Assembly (NCBI RefSeq): GCF_014145395.1
Contig: NZ_JACHTE010000001.1
Coordinates: 62,001-126,000, forward strand
Direction of reading: 5' to 3'
Length of the DNA: 64,000 nt
Source: Marilutibacter penaei
GTDB taxonomy: Bacteria; Pseudomonadota; Gammaproteobacteria; Xanthomonadales; Xanthomonadaceae
Shown: piece by piece, positions 53,847 through 62,420 of the stretch
How the letters are laid out: the number at the start of each line of letters is the position of its first letter
Position numbering within the stretch: the stretch's first letter is position 1
Program-made: the position numbers and the translations under genes
Notes under the pieces: generated by a model
What the model was told of the DNA's origin: nothing
The model's database searches: none
What the model saw: only the letters and a program-made list of their open reading frames with translations

Positions 53847-54030
53847 ACCACCGGTTCGTGGCGGGACCCCACGATCGCAAGGAAGCCCACCCCGGGTCTG
53901 CGGCGCACCCCCACGGTCACGACGCATGCCCGCGCCCCGGCTCGCCATGCACCCGATAACGCGTGCCCAACGACGCCAGCCCCGAAACCCCGACCCGCTA
54001 CACTCCGGCCTCGACACCTGGGGAGCGACG

Positions 54031-55998
54031 ATGGCACCGGAAACGCCCGACACCACGACGACGGCCGCCGTGCCCGACCCGCATGCCGGCCTGCCCGTCG
54101 CCCGCAGCCAGTTCGGGCTGCTCAGGCAGCGGCGCTTCCTGCCCTTCTTCCTCGTGCAGGCGCTGGGCGCCTTCAACGACAACGTCTTCCGCCAGGCCAT
54201 CATCGGCATGCTGTACTGGCTGGGCGCCAGCAGCGAGGACAAGGCGCTGTACGCCAGCCTGGCGCCGGCGGTGTTCATCCTCCCCTACTTCCTGTTCTCC
54301 GGCCTCGCCGGCCAGGTCGCCGAGAAGCTCGAAAAGCACCGGCTGATCCGCATCACCACCGCGATGGAGATCGCGATCATGTCGCTGGCAGCGGTGGGCT
54401 TCGGCTTGCAGAGCCTGCCGGTGCTGCTGGTCGCGCTGTTCTGCACCGGCGTGCAGTCGACCCTGTTCGGCCCGGTCAAGTACTCGATCCTGCCGGCCGT
54501 GCTGCGCCCCGAGGAACTCACCGGCGGCAACGGCCTGGTCGAGATGGGCACCTCGATGTCGATCCTGCTCGGCATGATCCTCGGCGGCCTGCTGTTCAAG
54601 CTGACCGGCGAGCTCGGCCCCTGGGCCGCGGGCGGCACGGTGATCGCGCTGGCGGTGCTCGGCAATGTCGTCAGCCGGCTGATCCCGCGCGTCGATGCCG
54701 GCGCGCCCGACCTCAACATCAACTGGAACCCGATCCCCGAATCCGTGCACATGCTGCGTCTGGCGCGGCGGCAGGTGGCGGTGCGCAATTCGGTGCTGGG
54801 CGTGTCGTGGTTCTGGTTCATCGGCACTGCGCTGACCTCGCAGCTGCCGGTCTATGCCGAAACCTGGCTGGGCGGCGGCGCGACGCTCTACATCTTCGCG
54901 CTGGCACTGTTCTCGGTTGGCACCGGCGCCGGCTCGCTGCTGTGCGAGAAGCTGTCCGGCCGCACCGTCGAGATCGGCCTGGTGCCGCTGGGCGCGTTCG
55001 GCATCAGCGCGTTCGTGCTCGACCTGTACTTCGCCCGCCACGCGCTGCCGGCGGCGACCGGGCTGGACGTGCTGGGCTTCCTGCGCAGCGCGGGCAGCTG
55101 GCGGATCGTGATGGACCTGACCGGTATCGGCGTGTTCGCCGGCTTCTTCGTGGTGCCGCTGTTCGCGCTGATCCAGAGCCGCACGCCGAAGCAGGAGCTG
55201 TCGCGGGTGTTCGCCGGCCTGAACATCCAGAACTCCGGCTTCATCGTCGCCGGTGCGCTGTTGCCGCTGGCGGCGCAGAAACTCCTGGGCTGGACGATCC
55301 CGCAGGTGTTCCTGGCGCTGGCGGTGCTCAACACCCTGGTGGCGGCGTGGATCTTCACGATCGTGCCCGAGTTCCTGATGCGCTTCCTCAGCTGGCTGCT
55401 GGTGCGCGTGCTGTACAAGCTGAAGGTGCGCGGCGTCGAACGGCACGTGCCGGACGAGGGTGCGGCGCTCATCACCTGCAACCACGTGAGCTACATGGAC
55501 GCGCTGATCCTGTCGGCGAGCATCCCGCGGCCGGTGCGCTTCGTCATGTATTACCGGATCTTCAACATCCCGATCATGCGCTGGATCTTCAAGCACGCCA
55601 AGGCGATCCCGATCGCCAGCGCGAAGGAAGACCCCGAACTGCTGCGCCGCGCGATGGCGGAGATCGACGCGGCGCTGGCCGAGGGCGAACTGGTCGGCAT
55701 CTTCCCCGAAGGCGCGCTGACGAAGGACGGCGAAATCGCGCCGTTCAAGAGCGGCGTCGAGCACATCCTCGAGCGCGCCGCGGCGCGTGGTCAGGACGTC
55801 CCGGTGGTGCCGATGGCACTGAAGGGCATGTGGTCGAGCATGTGGAGCCGGCGCGACACCCGTCTGGGCCGCATGCGCGTGCCGCGTCGCTTCCGCGCGC
55901 ATGTCGAAGTGGTGGCGGATGCACCGCTGGACGGCGCGAGCGTCGATGCCGCGACGCTGGAAGCGCGGATCCGCGCGCTGCGGGGCGAGGACGCGTGA
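54031..55998 (+). CDS. MFS transporter fused to 1-acylglycerol-3-phosphate acyltransferase (LplT-PlsC)
   Basis: 655 residues. Residues 20-440 are an LplT-like major facilitator (FFLVQALGAFNDNVFRQAIIGML, TLFGPVKYSILPAVL, GLNIQNSGFIVAGALLPLAAQ). Residues 460-650 are a PlsC acyltransferase (ALITCNHVSYMDALIL with the H-x4-D motif, LVGIFPEGALTKDGEIAPFKSGVE, VVPMALKGMW). LplT flips lysophospholipids inward and PlsC/Aas re-acylates them, so the fusion should recycle lysophospholipid at the inner membrane. The acyl-ACP synthetase part of E. coli Aas is missing. ATG 54031 follows GGGAG by 5 nt. Confidence 0.9.
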   Translation: MAPETPDTTTTAAVPDPHAGLPVARSQFGLLRQRRFLPFFLVQALGAFNDNVFRQAIIGMLYWLGASSEDKALYASLAPAVFILPYFLFSGLAGQVAEKLEKHRLIRITTAMEIAIMSLAAVGFGLQSLPVLLVALFCTGVQSTLFGPVKYSILPAVLRPEELTGGNGLVEMGTSMSILLGMILGGLLFKLTGELGPWAAGGTVIALAVLGNVVSRLIPRVDAGAPDLNINWNPIPESVHMLRLARRQVAVRNSVLGVSWFWFIGTALTSQLPVYAETWLGGGATLYIFALALFSVGTGAGSLLCEKLSGRTVEIGLVPLGAFGISAFVLDLYFARHALPAATGLDVLGFLRSAGSWRIVMDLTGIGVFAGFFVVPLFALIQSRTPKQELSRVFAGLNIQNSGFIVAGALLPLAAQKLLGWTIPQVFLALAVLNTLVAAWIFTIVPEFLMRFLSWLLVRVLYKLKVRGVERHVPDEGAALITCNHVSYMDALILSASIPRPVRFVMYYRIFNIPIMRWIFKHAKAIPIASAKEDPELLRRAMAEIDAALAEGELVGIFPEGALTKDGEIAPFKSGVEHILERAAARGQDVPVVPMALKGMWSSMWSRRDTRLGRMRVPRRFRAHVEVVADAPLDGASVDAATLEARIRALRGEDA

Positions 55999-56104
55999 AC
56001 GGAACACCGGACACCACCCCGACGCGACATGTTGCTACGATGACGGCGGGGACCGGCCCTGGCCGGCATTACATCGCACGTCACGTCAATTGAAAGGGGA
56101 ATCC

Positions 56105-56389
56105 ATGAGCACTCCGCCACCCGTCAACGCCCACGTCCCGAACCACCTGGTGTGGGCGATCCTGTCGACGATCCTGTGCTGCCTGCCGGCCGGCATCGTG
56201 TCGATCGTCTACGCCGCGCAGGTCAACGGCAAGCTGGCCGCGGGCGACATCGCCGGTGCGCAGGACGCGTCCAACAAGGCCAAGACCTGGGCGTGGGTCG
56301 CGTTCGGCGTGGGTATCGCGGGCGTCCTGATCTACGTCGGCCTGGTGGGCATGGGCATGATGTCCGGCGCGATGACCGGCAGCTACTGA
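56105..56389 (+). CDS. CD225/dispanin family protein
   Basis: 94 residues, two membrane helices. The CD225 core is VPNHLVWAILSTILCCLPAGIVSIVYAAQVNGKLAAGDIAGAQDASNKAKTWAWVAFGVG; the CC pair and the YAAQVNxK loop are diagnostic. Dispanins include the eukaryotic IFITM proteins; bacterial function is unknown. AAAGGGGA lies 5 nt before the ATG. It forms a cluster with the DUF2752 gene and a second dispanin. Confidence 0.9.
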   Translation: MSTPPPVNAHVPNHLVWAILSTILCCLPAGIVSIVYAAQVNGKLAAGDIAGAQDASNKAKTWAWVAFGVGIAGVLIYVGLVGMGMMSGAMTGSY

Positions 56390-56458
56390 TCGAACGGCAA
56401 CGGGCCGCGCCTTCGCTGCGGCCCGTTCGCCCCGCCCGCGTTGGCCGCCCGCCCGTCG

Positions 56459-56878
56459 ATGTCCGCCCTGCCCGCCCGGTGGCTGCAAGCCCTGCCCACC
56501 CTGCTGCTGGCCCTGGGCGGACTGGTGGCCGTCGCCGTCCTGCTGCACGTCGACCCGAACGCCGCGGACAGCCCCTTGCCGGGGTGCCCGCTGACCTGGA
56601 TGACCGGCCTGCTGTGCCCGGGATGCGGCAGCACCCGCGCCCTACATGCGCTGGTCCACGGCGACCTTGGGCATGCGATGGCGATGAATCCGCTCGCCGT
56701 GCTGCTGTCGCCGGTCCTCGTCCTGATGGCGCTCAATGCCGCCGGCTGGCAGCCGCCCGCGCTGGCCGGGCTGTGGCCCCGCCTCGCCGCGCCGCTGCCG
56801 TGGCTGGTGCTGCTGGTCGGCTATTGGATTGCCCGCAACCTGCCCTGGTGGCCCTTTACCTGGCTGGCGCCGGGCTGA
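56459..56878 (+). CDS. DUF2752 membrane protein
   Basis: 139 residues, three membrane helices. The family motif is PLTWMTGLLCPGCGSTRALHALVHGD; the CPGCGxTR block is the signature of DUF2752. Function unknown; commonly next to TM2/CD225 genes, as here. Start ATG 56459; the upstream frame lies in the intergenic dyad (GGGCCGCGCC...GCGGCCCG, 56401-56427), which may end the first dispanin transcript. Confidence 0.88.
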   Translation: MSALPARWLQALPTLLLALGGLVAVAVLLHVDPNAADSPLPGCPLTWMTGLLCPGCGSTRALHALVHGDLGHAMAMNPLAVLLSPVLVLMALNAAGWQPPALAGLWPRLAAPLPWLVLLVGYWIARNLPWWPFTWLAPG

Positions 56879-56902
56879 CCGCGTTCCCCACTGGAGCCTG
56901 AC

Positions 56903-57181
56903 ATGAGCGCACCGCACGGCGAGTACGTCCCGAACAACCTGGTCTGGGCCATCCTCACCACCCTGTTCTGCTGCATGCCGCTGGGCATCGTGTCGATCGT
57001 CTACGCCGCGAAGGTCGATGGCCTGCGTGCATCGGGGAATGTCGAAGCCGCGCGGGCCGCCTCGCGATCCGCGTGGAACTGGGCGCTCGCGTCCGCCATC
57101 ATCATGCCGGTGCTGGTCCTGGCGTGGATGATGTTCATGGGGGGCCTCAGCCTATTGGGCGCCCTGTTCGGCACCCACTGA
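56903..57181 (+). CDS. CD225/dispanin family protein (second copy)
   Basis: 92 residues. Paralogue of the gene at 56105: VPNNLVWAILTTLFCCMPLGIVSIVYAAKVDGLRASGNVEAARAASRSAWNWALASAIIM. Same two-helix layout; the CC pair is kept. 24 bp after the DUF2752 gene, so the two are probably co-transcribed. ATG 56903 follows GGAG (9 nt). Confidence 0.9.
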   Translation: MSAPHGEYVPNNLVWAILTTLFCCMPLGIVSIVYAAKVDGLRASGNVEAARAASRSAWNWALASAIIMPVLVLAWMMFMGGLSLLGALFGTH

Positions 57182-57216
57182 CGCCGCACCCCGCCGGCCA
57201 CCCGGGCCGGCCGCCC

Positions 57217-58155
57217 TCAGTTCACGTAGCCGGCGATCACGAACAGCGCGATCACCGCGAGCCAGGCCAGCAGGACGCGCCAGACGAGGCTCATCGCGTC
57301 GCGCAGTTCCGGGAAATCGCCCGTGAGCGCGGGGATGGCCGCCACGCTGCGGTTGCCGCCGGCTTCGGTCTCGTCGGGCTCGCCGGCGACCGCGTAGTCG
57401 CCCGCCTCTTCGGCCAGTTCGCTGCGGACGCTGGCCCGGCCGACCGCGCCGAGGAAGCGGGTATCGAAGGCCAGGCTGGCCCCGCCGTTCTCTTTCCAGG
57501 CCGCCAGGACGGTGTCGAAGTTGCCGACGATCGCCAGCGCGAGGCTCACCAGTTGCGCGACCGGCCATTCCAGTGCGGTCAGCAGGGTGCGCGCGCCCTG
57601 GACGGTACCGGCGGGCAGTTGCCGCGCGGCGTCGCCGTGGGCGGCAAGTGCGGTCAGGCGATACAGCAGCGCGCCGAACGGGCCGAGCAGCAGGAACCAG
57701 AACAGCACGCCGAACCAGCGGCGCACGCTGCTCTGGAACACCGCATCCACCAGCGGACCGCTGGCCAGCGAAGGGGGGCTGTCGTCCGGCCACAGGCGCT
57801 CCGCGGCGGCACGACGGCTGGCCGGATCCGGGGCCTGCACGACGGCGTCGACGTCCACGTCAAGGTCACGCGGGCCCCACGCATAGAACAGCACCGCGAT
57901 GCCGAACAGCAGTCCGGCGAGGCCGAACATGGCGCCATCGACGGCGGCCTGGAAGATGGCGACCAGTAGCAGCGGCGGCGCGAGGGCGACCAGCACGCCC
58001 CAGGGGCCACGCCAGAAACTGCCTTCGTCGAAACGGCCGTCGAGCCAGCGCAGCCAGTCGGTGAACCAGCCGTGGCTGCGGACCGCATTCGCCAGTGAAG
58101 GGGCCAGGTGGCCCAGCACGAGCGCGACGACGGTGGCGATCAGGGTGACGGACAT
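57217..58155 (-). CDS. ampE: Regulatory signalling modulator AmpE
   Basis: 312-residue inner-membrane protein of the AmpE/CobD-related family (VALVLGHLAPSLANAVRSHGWFTDWLRWLDG, WFGVLFWFLLLGPFGALLYRLTALAA, LTALEWPVAQLVSLALAIVGNFDTVLAAWKE). AmpE is linked to ampC beta-lactamase induction in enterics, with the amidase AmpD. No ampD lies beside it here. A -10-like TAGAAT on the minus strand near 58194 precedes a leader with GGAG. Downstream of nudC but with 63 bp between. Confidence 0.88.
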   Translation of the reverse strand: MSVTLIATVVALVLGHLAPSLANAVRSHGWFTDWLRWLDGRFDEGSFWRGPWGVLVALAPPLLLVAIFQAAVDGAMFGLAGLLFGIAVLFYAWGPRDLDVDVDAVVQAPDPASRRAAAERLWPDDSPPSLASGPLVDAVFQSSVRRWFGVLFWFLLLGPFGALLYRLTALAAHGDAARQLPAGTVQGARTLLTALEWPVAQLVSLALAIVGNFDTVLAAWKENGGASLAFDTRFLGAVGRASVRSELAEEAGDYAVAGEPDETEAGGNRSVAAIPALTGDFPELRDAMSLVWRVLLAWLAVIALFVIAGYVN

Positions 58156-58218
58156 GGAACGCGGGCTCCGGCGCTGCGCGGGTGATGGCCTTGATTCTAG
58201 CCTGCACGCGCGACGGGT

Positions 58219-59157
58219 TCAGCCGCGTGAAGCCCCACCCGGTGTGCGCGCCCACCAGCGCTCGATCAGCCAGCGCGAGATCGACAGCGGCGGCGACAGC
58301 AGGACGCCCTCGCCGTCGTCGTCGAGGTCGCGCTGGCGGGCGGCGCCAATGGCTTCGCGGTCAAACCACGCGACCTGCTCCAGTTCGTCGCTGGGCTGCG
58401 GCTCGCCGCGGGCCTCGGCGTCGAAGCCGAGCATCAGTTGTCCCGGGAAGGGCCAGGGCTGGGAGGCCCGGTACTGGCAGCGCTCGACCCGCAGGCCGGT
58501 TTCCTCCAGCACTTCGCGGGCGACCGCCTGCTCCAGCGATTCGCCCGGCTCGACGAAGCCCGCGATCACCGACCAGCGCCGCGCCGGCCAGCTGGCCTGG
58601 CGGCCGAGCAGCAGGCGCTCGCCGTCGGCGACGGCGACGATGACCGCGGGATCGGTGCGCGGATGGTGGTCCAGACCGCAGCCCGGGCAGTGGCGTTGCC
58701 AGCCGCCACGCAGGATCTCGGTGCCGGTGCCACAGGCGCCGCAATGGCGATGGCGGAGGTGCCAGTGCTGGAGGGCGCGCGCCTCGGCGAAGACCGCGGC
58801 CTCGCGTTGCGGCCAGAGGGCGCCGGCGCTGCGCAGGTCCACCGTACGCGGGGCGACGAAGGCGGTGCGGGCGGCGTCGAGCGAGAACCAGGCCTGGCCG
58901 TCGTCGTCGAGGCCGAGGAAGGTGGAGACACCGCTGCCGCCGTTGCCGCCGCTGAGTTCGCGGCCGGTCGGCGCAGCGAGCATGCCGTCGTCATCGGCCA
59001 GCGCGCGGCCGTCGGCATCGAGCAGGACCACGCGCGCGTCGGCCCACAGGCGGTCGAGGGCGGCGCTGTCGGCGCGCAGGCGGTCGGCACGGTCGAGCGT
59101 GGCGCGCCCGTCGACGTCGGGGATGAAGGCGAACGGCGGGGTTCCGTCGTGGCCCAT
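58219..59157 (-). CDS. nudC: NAD+ diphosphatase NudC
   Basis: 312 residues. Hydrolyses NAD(H) to NMN(H) and AMP and can remove NAD caps from RNA. The N-terminal NUDIX-like domain, the zinc ribbon HRHCGACGTGTEILRGGWQRHCPGCG (four Cys), the Nudix box GFVEPGESLEQAVAREVLEETGL and the NudC-specific SQPWPFPGQLMLGF are all present. 12 bp downstream of erpA, same strand, so probably one transcript. Confidence 0.96.
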   Translation of the reverse strand: MGHDGTPPFAFIPDVDGRATLDRADRLRADSAALDRLWADARVVLLDADGRALADDDGMLAAPTGRELSGGNGGSGVSTFLGLDDDGQAWFSLDAARTAFVAPRTVDLRSAGALWPQREAAVFAEARALQHWHLRHRHCGACGTGTEILRGGWQRHCPGCGLDHHPRTDPAVIVAVADGERLLLGRQASWPARRWSVIAGFVEPGESLEQAVAREVLEETGLRVERCQYRASQPWPFPGQLMLGFDAEARGEPQPSDELEQVAWFDREAIGAARQRDLDDDGEGVLLSPPLSISRWLIERWWARTPGGASRG

Positions 59158-59169
59158 GGCGCGGCGGCC

Positions 59170-59559
59170 TCAGGCGGAGAACGAGGAGCCGCAGCCGCAG
59201 GTGGTCTTGGCGTTGGGGTTGCGGATCACGAACTGCGCGCCGTGCAGGCTCTCGGTGTAGTCCACTTCGGCGCCCATCAGGTATTGCAGGCTGAGCGGGT
59301 CGACCAGCAGGGTCACGCCGTCGGTCTGCACGGCGAGGTCGTCCTCGGCCTGGGCTTCGTCGAACTCGAAGCCGTACTGGAAGCCGGAGCAACCGCCGCC
59401 CTGGATGTAGACCCGCAGCTTCAGCGCGTCATTGCCTTCTTCGGCGATCAGTTCGCGTACCTTCGCCGCCGCGGCCGAGGTGAAGGCCAATGCCTGGCCG
59501 AGGGACTGGTAGTCCGGCGCAGCGGTGTCCTGGGCGGTGGGCAGCGGGGTGATATCCAT
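59170..59559 (-). CDS. erpA: Iron-sulfur cluster insertion protein ErpA
   Basis: 129 residues. A-type Fe-S carrier: Cys57 in [15 protein letters not shown] and Cys121/Cys123 in [12 protein letters not shown] are the three cluster ligands. The N-terminus ([22 protein letters not shown]) is about 15 residues longer than in E. coli. Delivers clusters to apoproteins such as IspG/IspH. Followed closely by nudC. Confidence 0.96.
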   Translation of the reverse strand: MDITPLPTAQDTAAPDYQSLGQALAFTSAAAAKVRELIAEEGNDALKLRVYIQGGGCSGFQYGFEFDEAQAEDDLAVQTDGVTLLVDPLSLQYLMGAEVDYTESLHGAQFVIRNPNAKTTCGCGSSFSA

Positions 59560-59607
59560 GCGTGCAGGATGGGGGGCGAACGGGCGCCTTTCAAGCCACG
59601 GGCGGGC

Positions 59608-60444
59608 TCATCCCGGCTCAGGCGCGGCGCCGGTGTCCGCTTCGGCACCGGTCTCGGCATTGGGCGGGCTGCCGCGGGTGGCGTCGGCCCAGGTGAAGCC
59701 CTGTTCGAGCGCACGGCCCGATTCGGGTTGCAGTTGCACCCGCACCCGCACCGGTTCGAAACCCTCGGGCAGGAAGATGTCGTCCTCGACCTGCTGGAAA
59801 TACTTGAACGAGTACGCAACGCCGGGCGCGCCCTCGTCCTGGCGCAACAGGGCCCAGGACAGGACCTCGCGCTTGCCGTCGCGGGTGCCTTCGATCGCGA
59901 CCCGCAGCACGCCCCGGCTGACCGCGCCGCGGTTGAGGTTCTGGGTCAGCGTGGAGGTGAAGTGCCAGGCGGTGTCGCCCATGGGCTCGAAGCGGATCGC
60001 GTGCACGCTGAGGCCGCGGCGCTGGGCGGTGGCGCCGACCAGGCGCTCGTAGAACGCGACATCCGCGCGCAGGCCGGCGATCTCCTCGTCGCGCTCGGCG
60101 AGCGTGCGTTGCAGGTCGAGGTTGGCGTCGCGGCTGATCTGGTCCGAACGGCCGAGCGTGGCGACCTGCTGGGACAGGTCGTCGACCCGGGCCTCCAGGC
60201 CTTCGCGCGCGGTTTCACTGGCCTGGAGACGCGCCTGGACGTCCTCCCCGGCCGGGGCGACCACGCGCCACAGGCCCCAGGCGCCGAACGCCAGGGCCAC
60301 CGCCATCACGCCGGCCAGGCCCCACGCCGCACGCCGCAGGCGGGGCGGCAGCGGGAACGGGGGCACCTGGGGTCCGGAAGACGCGCCGGCGTCGGGGCCG
60401 GCAGGGCCGGACGGTTCGGGCCGGTCGGGCGGTGGGGCATCCAT
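59608..60444 (-). CDS. DUF6776 family membrane coiled-coil protein (copy 1)
   Basis: 278 residues. A Pro-rich N-terminal cytoplasmic part, one membrane helix (AAWGLAGVMAVALAFGAWGLW, about 38-58), a coiled coil (VQARLQASETAREGLEARVDDLSQQVATL.. to about 130) and a C-terminal beta domain (LSVHAIRFEPMGDTAWHFTSTLTQNLNRGAVSRGVLRVAIEG). About half its residues match the gene at 60971. 107 bp downstream of the bactofilin gene. Role unproven; its placement suggests a link to bactofilin or the envelope. Confidence 0.8.
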   Translation of the reverse strand: MDAPPPDRPEPSGPAGPDAGASSGPQVPPFPLPPRLRRAAWGLAGVMAVALAFGAWGLWRVVAPAGEDVQARLQASETAREGLEARVDDLSQQVATLGRSDQISRDANLDLQRTLAERDEEIAGLRADVAFYERLVGATAQRRGLSVHAIRFEPMGDTAWHFTSTLTQNLNRGAVSRGVLRVAIEGTRDGKREVLSWALLRQDEGAPGVAYSFKYFQQVEDDIFLPEGFEPVRVRVQLQPESGRALEQGFTWADATRGSPPNAETGAEADTGAAPEPG

Positions 60445-60551
60445 GTCCCCGGTATAGGAGGCCGCACCGGGACCGTCAAGGCACCGGGGTCATGGGTCGC
60501 TGCGCCGGTTCAGCCAGTACCGTCGGGGCGGCATCGCCCCGCAGGCCGGGT

Positions 60552-60968
60552 TCAGGCGGCTTCGACCAGCGCCTCGCGCCCGCCCTCGACCACGTGCTCG
60601 GCCGGCAGGCTGTCCACGTGGATGAGGCGGCCGGTGAGGGTGGCGCCGGCACACATTTCAACCACCTTGTAGTGGATGTTGCCGCGCACCCGCGCCTTGG
60701 GCGCCAGCTCGACGCGCTCGGACGCGTGCACGTCGCCGGTCAGGCTGCCATTGAGGGCGACGATCGGCGCATGCACCTCGCCTTCGATGACGCCGCCCTC
60801 GGCGAGCGTCAGCATGGCCTTGCCCCCTTCGGTGGCGATCACCTTGCCGATGATCCGGCCCTCGACGTGCAGGCCGCCGCTGAACTCCAGGTCCCCGCGA
60901 ATGACGACCTGCGGGCCGATGAGGGTATCGACGCTGCCGTCGAACTGTTCGGATTTCTTCTTCAACAT
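60552..60968 (-). CDS. Bactofilin (polymer-forming cytoskeletal protein)
   Basis: 138 residues. The beta-helix core is built of short repeats: VIRGDLEFSGGLHVEGRIIGKV, GGVIEGEVHAPIVALNGSLTGDVHASERVELAPKARVRGNIHYKVVEMCAGATLTGRLIHV. Non-polar helix-free tails. Polymerises without nucleotide and scaffolds cell-envelope enzymes in other bacteria. It starts 2 bp after the stop of the second DUF6776 gene, so they are co-translated. Confidence 0.95.
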   Translation of the reverse strand: MLKKKSEQFDGSVDTLIGPQVVIRGDLEFSGGLHVEGRIIGKVIATEGGKAMLTLAEGGVIEGEVHAPIVALNGSLTGDVHASERVELAPKARVRGNIHYKVVEMCAGATLTGRLIHVDSLPAEHVVEGGREALVEAA

Positions 60969-60970
60969 GG

Positions 60971-61765
60971 TCAGGACTCCCCTTTCTTTTCGTGGACCGC
61001 GACGGCCGTGACGGCCGAATCCGCGGCACCGGGCGCGGCCTCCCCGGCCTGCCAGGCAATGGTCTGGTCCAGCGTCCGCTCGCCGGTATCGAGCCGGATC
61101 TTCACGTGCTGCGGGGTGAACCCCTCCGGGAGCATCACGCTGCCGCTCAGCTGCTGGAAATAGCGGAACGAATAGGCCTGCGCCGGCGCCGCCTCGCGCT
61201 GGTGGAGCCGGTTCCAGTCGATGCTGGCCAGCTTGCCGCCGTCGACGCCTTCGATCGAGAAACGCAGCGCCCCGCGGCTGACCGCGCCGCGGTTGAGGTT
61301 CTGCGTCAGCACCAGCTCGTAGCGCCAGGTGCCGCCGACCTCCCGCATGAACTGGGCGGAATGGACGTTAAGGCCCTTGCGCGGCGAGGTGGCACCGACC
61401 AGTCGCTCGTAGAACGCGACGTCCTCGCGCAGGCCGGCGATCTCGTCCTCGCGCTCGGCCAGGGTGCGCTGGACCTGCTTGTTGGCGTCGCGGGTGATGC
61501 CGTCGGAGGTTTCGAGGATCGCGACGCGCTGGCGCAGCCGGTCGAGCTCGTCGCGCTGCGCGCTGACCGTCTGGCGGGAGGACGCCAGTGCACCGCTGAT
61601 CTCGGGCAGGCCCGGCGCGAACACGCTGCGGGACACCTGCCAGGCCGCGAACACGCTGCCCGCCCAGGCCAGCGCCAGCAGGACCTGCCACAGCCGGCGC
61701 CGGTCGGGGCCGTCGCGGACGATGCGGTAGCGCGGCGGTGGCGCGGGGTGGGGGACGTCGTTCAT
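60971..61765 (-). CDS. DUF6776 family membrane coiled-coil protein (copy 2)
   Basis: 264 residues. The same plan as copy 1: membrane helix (LWQVLLALAWAGSVFAAWQVS), coiled coil (ALASSRQTVSAQRDELDRLRQRVAIL..), then QNLNRGAVSRGALRFSIEG and SYSFRYFQQLSGSVMLPEGF-type sequence. Common block with copy 1: RDAN, QRTLAERxxEIAGLR and DVAFYERLVGAT. The start is ATG 61765; the frame continues antisense past 62191. First gene of the bactofilin operon; divergent from the DUF4126 gene. Confidence 0.82.
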   Translation of the reverse strand: MNDVPHPAPPPRYRIVRDGPDRRRLWQVLLALAWAGSVFAAWQVSRSVFAPGLPEISGALASSRQTVSAQRDELDRLRQRVAILETSDGITRDANKQVQRTLAEREDEIAGLREDVAFYERLVGATSPRKGLNVHSAQFMREVGGTWRYELVLTQNLNRGAVSRGALRFSIEGVDGGKLASIDWNRLHQREAAPAQAYSFRYFQQLSGSVMLPEGFTPQHVKIRLDTGERTLDQTIAWQAGEAAPGAADSAVTAVAVHEKKGES

Positions 61766-61840
61766 GCTGCGGTCGCGGACACCCGGGTCCGCGTCGGCCT
61801 TCTGGATATACTCGAAGGCCATTCTAGCGGGGTCGCGGCG

Positions 61841-62416
61841 ATGACGGATGCGCACCTGTTCGCAATTGGCGTGGTGCTGGCCTGGCTGGCCGGCGTACGC
61901 GTCTACCTGACCGTGTTCGGGGTGGGGCTGGCCGGTGCGCTGGGCTGGCTGGACCTGCCGCAGGCCCTGCAGGCCACCGAGTCGCCCTGGGTGCTGGGCG
62001 TGTCCGGCGCGCTGGCGATCGCGGAGTTCTTCGCCGACAAGATCCCCGGCGTGGATTCGGGCTGGGACCTGCTGCATACCCTGCTGCGGGTCCCGGCCGG
62101 CGCGTTCCTCGCCGCCGCGACGCTGTCGCCCGACGGCGAACTGGGCACCGGCGCGATGGTGGCCGGCGCCGGCGTCGCGCTCGGCAGCCACCTGCTCAAG
62201 TCGGGCACGCGGGCCATGCTCAACACCTCGCCCGAGCCGGTGACCAACTGGACCGCCTCGGTGGGTGAGGACGTGGCGGTGGTGGGCCTGCTCGGGCTGG
62301 TGTTCGCCTACCCGTGGGTCACGCTGGGGCTGGTCGTGCTGATCAGCCTGGCGATCGGGCTCGTACTCTGGTGGGTGTGGCGCCGGCTGTTCCGCCGACA
62401 GCCGCGTCCCGCCTGA
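61841..62416 (+). CDS. DUF4126 family membrane protein
   Basis: 191 residues, about five membrane helices. Family sequence: LAWLAGVRVYLTVFGVGLAGALGWLDLP, ALAIAEFFADKIPGVDSGWDLLHTLLRVPAGAFLAA, SHLLKSGTRAMLNTSPEPVTNWTASVGEDVAV. The DKIPxxDSxWD and SxEPxxNW blocks are typical. Function unknown. A TATACT at about 61806 gives a short leader. Convergent with bfr. Confidence 0.88.
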   Translation: MTDAHLFAIGVVLAWLAGVRVYLTVFGVGLAGALGWLDLPQALQATESPWVLGVSGALAIAEFFADKIPGVDSGWDLLHTLLRVPAGAFLAAATLSPDGELGTGAMVAGAGVALGSHLLKSGTRAMLNTSPEPVTNWTASVGEDVAVVGLLGLVFAYPWVTLGLVVLISLAIGLVLWWVWRRLFRRQPRPA

Positions 62417-62420
62417 GGCC

